64,000 nucleotides of DNA from positions 2,728,001 to 2,792,000 of the forward strand of contig OZ241749.1 of assembly GCA_965200945.1 (NCBI GenBank), given 5' to 3'. The notes under the pieces are model-generated. The model searched no databases. It was not told the DNA's origin and saw only the letters and a list, made by a program, of their open reading frames with translations. Below, piece by piece: positions 62,928 through 64,000 of this stretch; position 1 is the stretch's first letter; each line of letters starts with the position of its first letter. Both the position numbers and the translations under genes were made by a program. The stretch is from JADCRZ01 sp965200945. Lineage in GTDB: Bacteria > Bacteroidota > Bacteroidia > Chitinophagales > Chitinophagaceae.

Positions 62928-64000
62928 ATGCAAACAGTTAGCGGACAGCTCGTTGATATTACGGGAAAGAAAATATATCCGGCTGTCATTTTTATAGAAG
63001 GAGGAAGAATTTCCCGGATCGATCCTGTAGAAAACCTCCCCCCATCTGGCAATACCGTTGCAATCTCTCCCCTCTTTATCCTTCCCGGCTTTATCGATGC
63101 TCATGTGCACATCGAAAGCTCGATGCTCATTCCTTCCGAGTTTGCGAAACTGGCCGTTGTTCACGGTACCGTCGGCACGGTGAGCGACCCGCATGAAATA
63201 GCAAACGTTTGCGGTATAGAAGGTGTCGAATTTATGATCAAAAATGGGAACAGGGTGCCGTTCAAATTCAACTTCGGCGCCCCGAGCTGCGTGCCGGCCA
63301 CCGGGTTCGAAACTGCCGGAGCGGTGTTGAACGCCGCTGATGTGGCCAACCTGCTTGACCGGGATGATATCCGCTACCTGAGCGAGATGATGAACTTTCC
63401 TGGCGTGCTGCACCAGGATACGGAGGTGATAGAGAAGATCGACAGTGCAAAGCAGCGGAACAAACCGGTTGACGGACATGCGCCGGGCCTGCGGGGCGAC
63501 GACGCACGCCGGTATATAGAAGCAGGCATCAGCACCGACCATGAATGCTTCACCCGTGAAGAAGCGCTCGACAAGCTCCGGTGGGGCATGAACATCATCA
63601 TCCGGGAAGGCAGCGCCGCCCGCAACTTCGAAGCCCTGGCGGATCTGCTGCACGACCATGCGGAGAAGATCATGTTCGGCAGCGACGACAAACATCCCGA
63701 CAGCCTTGTTTCAGGGCATATCAACCAGCTCTGCGCACGGGCGGTGGCAAAGGGCATAAACTTATTCAACGTGCTGCAGGCCGCCTGTATAAACCCGGTG
63801 CTGCATTACAACCTCGACATCGGCCTGTTGCGGGAAAACGATCCGGCCGACTTTATCCTTGTGAAGGATCTTATCGGCTTCGAGGTAGTACAAACTTATG
63901 TAAACGGAAGCCTGGTGGCCGAAAATGGCCAATCTTATATTCAATCGGTGGAAGTTCCCGGCATCAATAATTTTCGTTGCAGCCTGAAGGAACCGTCGGA
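62928..64000 (+). CDS. ade: Adenine deaminase, 5' part (truncated by window end)
   Basis: The first 357 codons of a gene that usually has about 540. Amidohydrolase motifs: the metal-binding HxH in FIDAHVHIESSMLIPSEF, VGTVSDPHEIANVCGIEGV, GHAPGLRGDDARRYIEAG with its His, STDHECFTREEALDKLRWGM, and the catalytic Asp in MFGSDDKHPDSL. Family members turn adenine into hypoxanthine and ammonia for purine salvage. The start at 62928 is clear. Confidence 0.94.
   Translation, partial: MQTVSGQLVDITGKKIYPAVIFIEGGRISRIDPVENLPPSGNTVAISPLFILPGFIDAHVHIESSMLIPSEFAKLAVVHGTVGTVSDPHEIANVCGIEGVEFMIKNGNRVPFKFNFGAPSCVPATGFETAGAVLNAADVANLLDRDDIRYLSEMMNFPGVLHQDTEVIEKIDSAKQRNKPVDGHAPGLRGDDARRYIEAGISTDHECFTREEALDKLRWGMNIIIREGSAARNFEALADLLHDHAEKIMFGSDDKHPDSLVSGHINQLCARAVAKGINLFNVLQAACINPVLHYNLDIGLLRENDPADFILVKDLIGFEVVQTYVNGSLVAENGQSYIQSVEVPGINNFRCSLKEPS

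Noticed and set aside
1..64000. CRISPR arrays, rRNA, tRNA, tmRNA, 4.5S RNA
   Set aside because: No regular repeats with spacers and no recognisable RNA gene seen. The 4.5S RNA gene could be missed by eye, although none is apparent near ffh.

Overview
The window looks like a chromosomal segment of a Bacteroidota bacterium, most likely a member of the Chitinophagaceae or a near relative. Reasons: a 289-residue housekeeping sigma factor of Bacteroidota type, a complete 14-gene nuo operon with a very short NuoG, an ExbB-ExbD-ExbD-TonB set with proline-rich TonB proteins, a CarboxypepD_reg/TonB-dependent receptor, and several upstream regions matching the Bacteroidota promoter pattern TTTG-N19-TAnnTTTG (rpsP, ffh, rpoD, nuoA). 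I see no rRNA, tRNA, tmRNA or CRISPR array.

Layout. 1-5 kb: the 5' end of a YwbE-like gene at the left edge, a gene-poor AT-rich stretch, then a compact four-gene cluster (small peptide ending in GGFVW, two paralogous radical SAM enzymes, a heme-oxygenase-like diiron-type protein) that looks like an uncharacterised RiPP pathway. Behind it is the decayed 3' end of a class III nucleotide cyclase gene and an intrinsic terminator. 5.3-7.8 kb: a TonB-dependent siderophore-type receptor. 8-10.4 kb: remnant of a mobile element (zinc-ribbon/HTH protein, integrase lacking its catalytic domain, RhuM-Fic protein). 10.4-16.1 kb: mnmE and the TonB energising system. 16.4-20.3 kb: a large zincin metalloprotease and an ABC permease. 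20.4-34.1 kb: the nuoA-N operon on the minus strand, with a promoter in front of nuoA. 34.2-37.2 kb: TPR protein, PstS-like lipoprotein and a small membrane protein.

37.6-64 kb is mostly housekeeping: hisS, a thiolase, rlmN, two pseudouridine synthases, a 1-Cys peroxiredoxin, rimM, rpsP, ffh, rpoD, an LptF/LptG permease, a Tat-exported superoxide dismutase, an M20 dipeptidase, an Hsp15-like S4 protein, a histidine kinase with a response regulator-Crp fusion, trmD, a DUF5723-like outer-membrane-type protein, a GH31 alpha-glucosidase and the 5' part of an adenine deaminase gene. Translation and RNA modification genes (mnmE, hisS, rlmN, rluB-like, rluA-like, rimM, rpsP, trmD, S4) are unusually dense here.

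The most interesting parts are the candidate RiPP cluster at 1.3-4.5 kb, the degraded cyclase next to it, the catalytic-domain-less integrase with its Fic protein, the 23-bp perfect inverted repeat between rpsP and rimM, and the -7 boxes lying only 4-5 nt before the ATG of rlmN and trmD.
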